Assembly: GCF_003955685.1 (NCBI RefSeq)
Contig: NZ_RXHJ01000002.1
Location: 1 to 64,000, forward strand
Direction of reading: 5' to 3'
Length of the DNA stretch: 64,000 nt
Origin: Corynebacterium hylobatis
GTDB taxonomy: Bacteria; Actinomycetota; Actinomycetes; Mycobacteriales; Mycobacteriaceae
The notes beneath the pieces were generated by a model, which worked only from the letters and a program-made list of their open reading frames with translations, was not told the origin of the DNA and made no database searches. Shown here piece by piece: positions 63,401 through 64,000 of the stretch (position 1 is the stretch's first letter; the number at the start of each line of letters is the position of its first letter). A program made the position numbers and the translations under genes.

Positions 63401-64000
63401 TACGGCTACACCGTGGGCAACCAGGACGCCGTCGTCGCATGGGAGGCACAGTTCGGTGACTTCGCCAACGGTGCGCAGACCATCATCGACGAGTACGTTT
63501 CCTCCGGTGAGGCCAAGTGGGGCGAGACCTCCGGACTGATCCTCCTCCTGCCGCACGGCTACGAGGGCCAGGGCCCGGACCACTCCTCCGCCCGCATCGA
63601 ACGCTTCCTGCAGCTGTGCGCCGAGGGTTCCATGACCGTGGCCCAGCCGACCACCCCGGCGAACCACTTCCACCTGCTGCGCCGCCACGCGCTGGGCACC
63701 ATGAAGCGCCCGCTGGTCGTCTTCACCCCGAAGTCGATGCTGCGTCTCAAGGATGCCGCCTCCGCAGTGGAGGACTTCACCGACATCAAGAGCTTCCAGT
63801 CGGTCTACAACGACCCGCGTCTGGTTGATCTGGAGGGCAACAAGGTCGGTGACACCGACAAGGTGACCACCATCATGCTCTGCTCCGGCAAGATCTACTA
63901 CGAGCTGGAGAAGCGCCGCGCCAAGGACAACCGCGATGACATCGCGATCGTCCGTGTGGAGATGCTGCACCCGATCCCGTTCAACCGTCTGCGTGACGCG
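60485..64000 (+). CDS. odhA: 2-Oxoglutarate dehydrogenase E1 with fused E2 domain (3' end outside window)
   Basis: The TCA-cycle enzyme that decarboxylates 2-oxoglutarate and transfers the succinyl group. The N-terminal 40 residues ([16 protein letters not shown]) are the E1 leader. A linker rich in Ala/Lys/Pro follows, then an E2 acyltransferase core (residues about 120-380) with the catalytic TYDHRVIQG. The E1 part then carries the thiamine-diphosphate region [11 protein letters not shown] and GDASFAGLG. No lipoyl domain is present, as in C. glutamicum OdhA. 1172 codons are visible. The GTG at 60485 begins the family N-terminus. Activity in relatives is controlled by the OdhI protein, which is not in this window. 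Confidence 0.97.
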   Translation, partial: MSSASTFGPNEWLVDEMFQQFQKDPQSVDQEWRELFKKNGAPVSAAATPKAEQVKAKAQTKANAEPVSVPSAGPIGSDKPQKRETAVTQEAKKAAPAPKNRKKPVSPIDRAAATPKPEAGAKPLRGMFKAIAKNMDESLEVPTATSVRDMPVKLMFENRAMVNDHLARTRGGKISFTHIIGYAMAKAIQAHPDMNVSYDVIDDKPSVVTPDHINIGLAIDLPQKDGSRALVVAAIKKTESMAFDEFVEAYEDIVARSRIGKLTLDDYQGVTVSLTNPGGIGTRHSVPRLTKGQGTIIGVGSMDYPAEFAGASEDRLAELGVGKLVTITSTYDHRVIQGAESGEFLRTMSQLLTDDKFWDHIFDRMNVPYAPMRWAQDLPNRGLDKNTRVMQLIEAYRSRGHLIADTNPLQWHQPGMPVPDHRDLDIETHGLTIWDLDRIFHVGGFGGKETMTLREVLSRLRAAYTLKVGTEYTHILDRDEREWLQDRLEAGMPKPTNAEQKYILQKLNAAEAFENFLQTKYVGQKRFSLEGAEALIPLMDAAIDTAAGQGLDEVVIGMPHRGRLNVLFNIVGKPLATIFHEFEGNMTQGQIGGSGDVKYHLGSEGRHIQMFGDGEIKVSLTANPSHLEAVDPVVVGIARAKQDILDKGDDGYTVVPMMLHGDASFAGLGIVQETINIAGLRGYTVGGTIHIVVNNQIGFTTTPDSSRSTHYATDLAKGFDTPVFHVNGDDPEAVVWVGQLATEYRRRFGKDVFIDLICYRRRGHNEADDPSMTQPQMYEIITDRKSVRARYTDDLVGRGDLSAEDAEKAARDFHDQMESVFNEVKESEKGSPQEQTGITSSQELTRGLDTSITREELLEIGQAYSTPPEDFEFHPRVAPVAKRRAASVREGGIDWGWGELIAFSSLANTGRLVRLAGEDSRRGTFTQRHAVPIDPRTGDEYNPLHALAQSKGEGKFMVYNSALTEFAGMGFEYGYTVGNQDAVVAWEAQFGDFANGAQTIIDEYVSSGEAKWGETSGLILLLPHGYEGQGPDHSSARIERFLQLCAEGSMTVAQPTTPANHFHLLRRHALGTMKRPLVVFTPKSMLRLKDAASAVEDFTDIKSFQSVYNDPRLVDLEGNKVGDTDKVTTIMLCSGKIYYELEKRRAKDNRDDIAIVRVEMLHPIPFNRLRDA

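Noticed and set aside
60074..63970. 1298-codon minus-strand open frame opposite odhA
   Set aside because: Antisense shadow of odhA, whose E2 and E1 motifs are complete on the plus strand.

Overview
The window reads as a chromosome segment of a high-G+C Corynebacterium or a very close relative. The strongest evidence is at the right end: an odhA gene encoding the 2-oxoglutarate dehydrogenase E1 protein with an E2 catalytic domain fused at its N-terminus, an arrangement typical of Corynebacteriales. It is preceded by a fused double ABC exporter, an aroE-like gene and esterase genes. DtxR-type iron boxes, a gentisate (gen) cluster with a mycothiol-type maleylpyruvate isomerase homologue, and an fdhF/fdhD formate dehydrogenase locus with its small DUF6457-like partner all fit the same group. 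No rRNA, tRNA, IS element, CRISPR array or replication origin was seen.

Layout. Bases 1-8722 are core metabolism: deaD RNA helicase (cut by the left edge), lldD L-lactate dehydrogenase, a divergent amino-acid permease coupled to a DUF6457-like gene, then fdhF and fdhD. Bases 8695-9289 hold the wreck of a histidine-utilisation locus: a hutI tail on the minus strand and a broken hutG on the plus strand. Bases 9454-22529 form an accessory island that looks lower in G+C and carries a complex restriction-modification system. A plus-strand operon encodes a Z1 superfamily-II ATPase, a PD-(D/E)XK (DUF4420-like) nuclease, a GHKL ATPase, two unknown proteins and a second, MORC-like GHKL ATPase. It meets, tail to tail, a minus-strand set: an XRE-ImmA/IrrE protein with a small partner, a Vsr nuclease, and a cytosine-5 methyltransferase fused to an endonuclease-III-like iron-sulfur domain whose catalytic residues appear to be gone. 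This island is the most unusual content of the window.

Bases 22688-28128 are a siderophore-iron module (Fes-like esterase, two FecCD permeases, ATPase, lipoprotein receptor) with two DtxR boxes. Bases 28205-31841 hold a LuxR regulator, a class II HDAC-like amidohydrolase and a trimethylamine-monooxygenase-type flavoprotein. Bases 32317-38440 are the 3-hydroxybenzoate/gentisate pathway (genH, genF, genK, genD, a degenerate genM) under a divergent IclR regulator, genR. Bases 38424-45616 run on the minus strand: ppsA, a nucleoside hydrolase, an ECF-type vitamin or nucleobase-type importer with a fused two-domain ATPase that keeps only one complete ATP site, and a membrane acyltransferase-like gene.

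Bases 45824-52127 contain a GIY-YIG nuclease-domain gene that seems to have lost its 3' end, two overlapping MFS exporters, a small conserved unknown, a beta-lactamase-fold hydrolase and an acidic-tailed protein. Bases 52327-64000 return to conserved core: alpha/beta hydrolase, type-B carboxylesterase, aroE-like dehydrogenase, an EcsC-like protein, the fused ABC exporter and odhA (cut by the right edge). Many neighbours overlap by 1-4 bases (ATGA, GTGA, TGATG), so translational coupling is common here.
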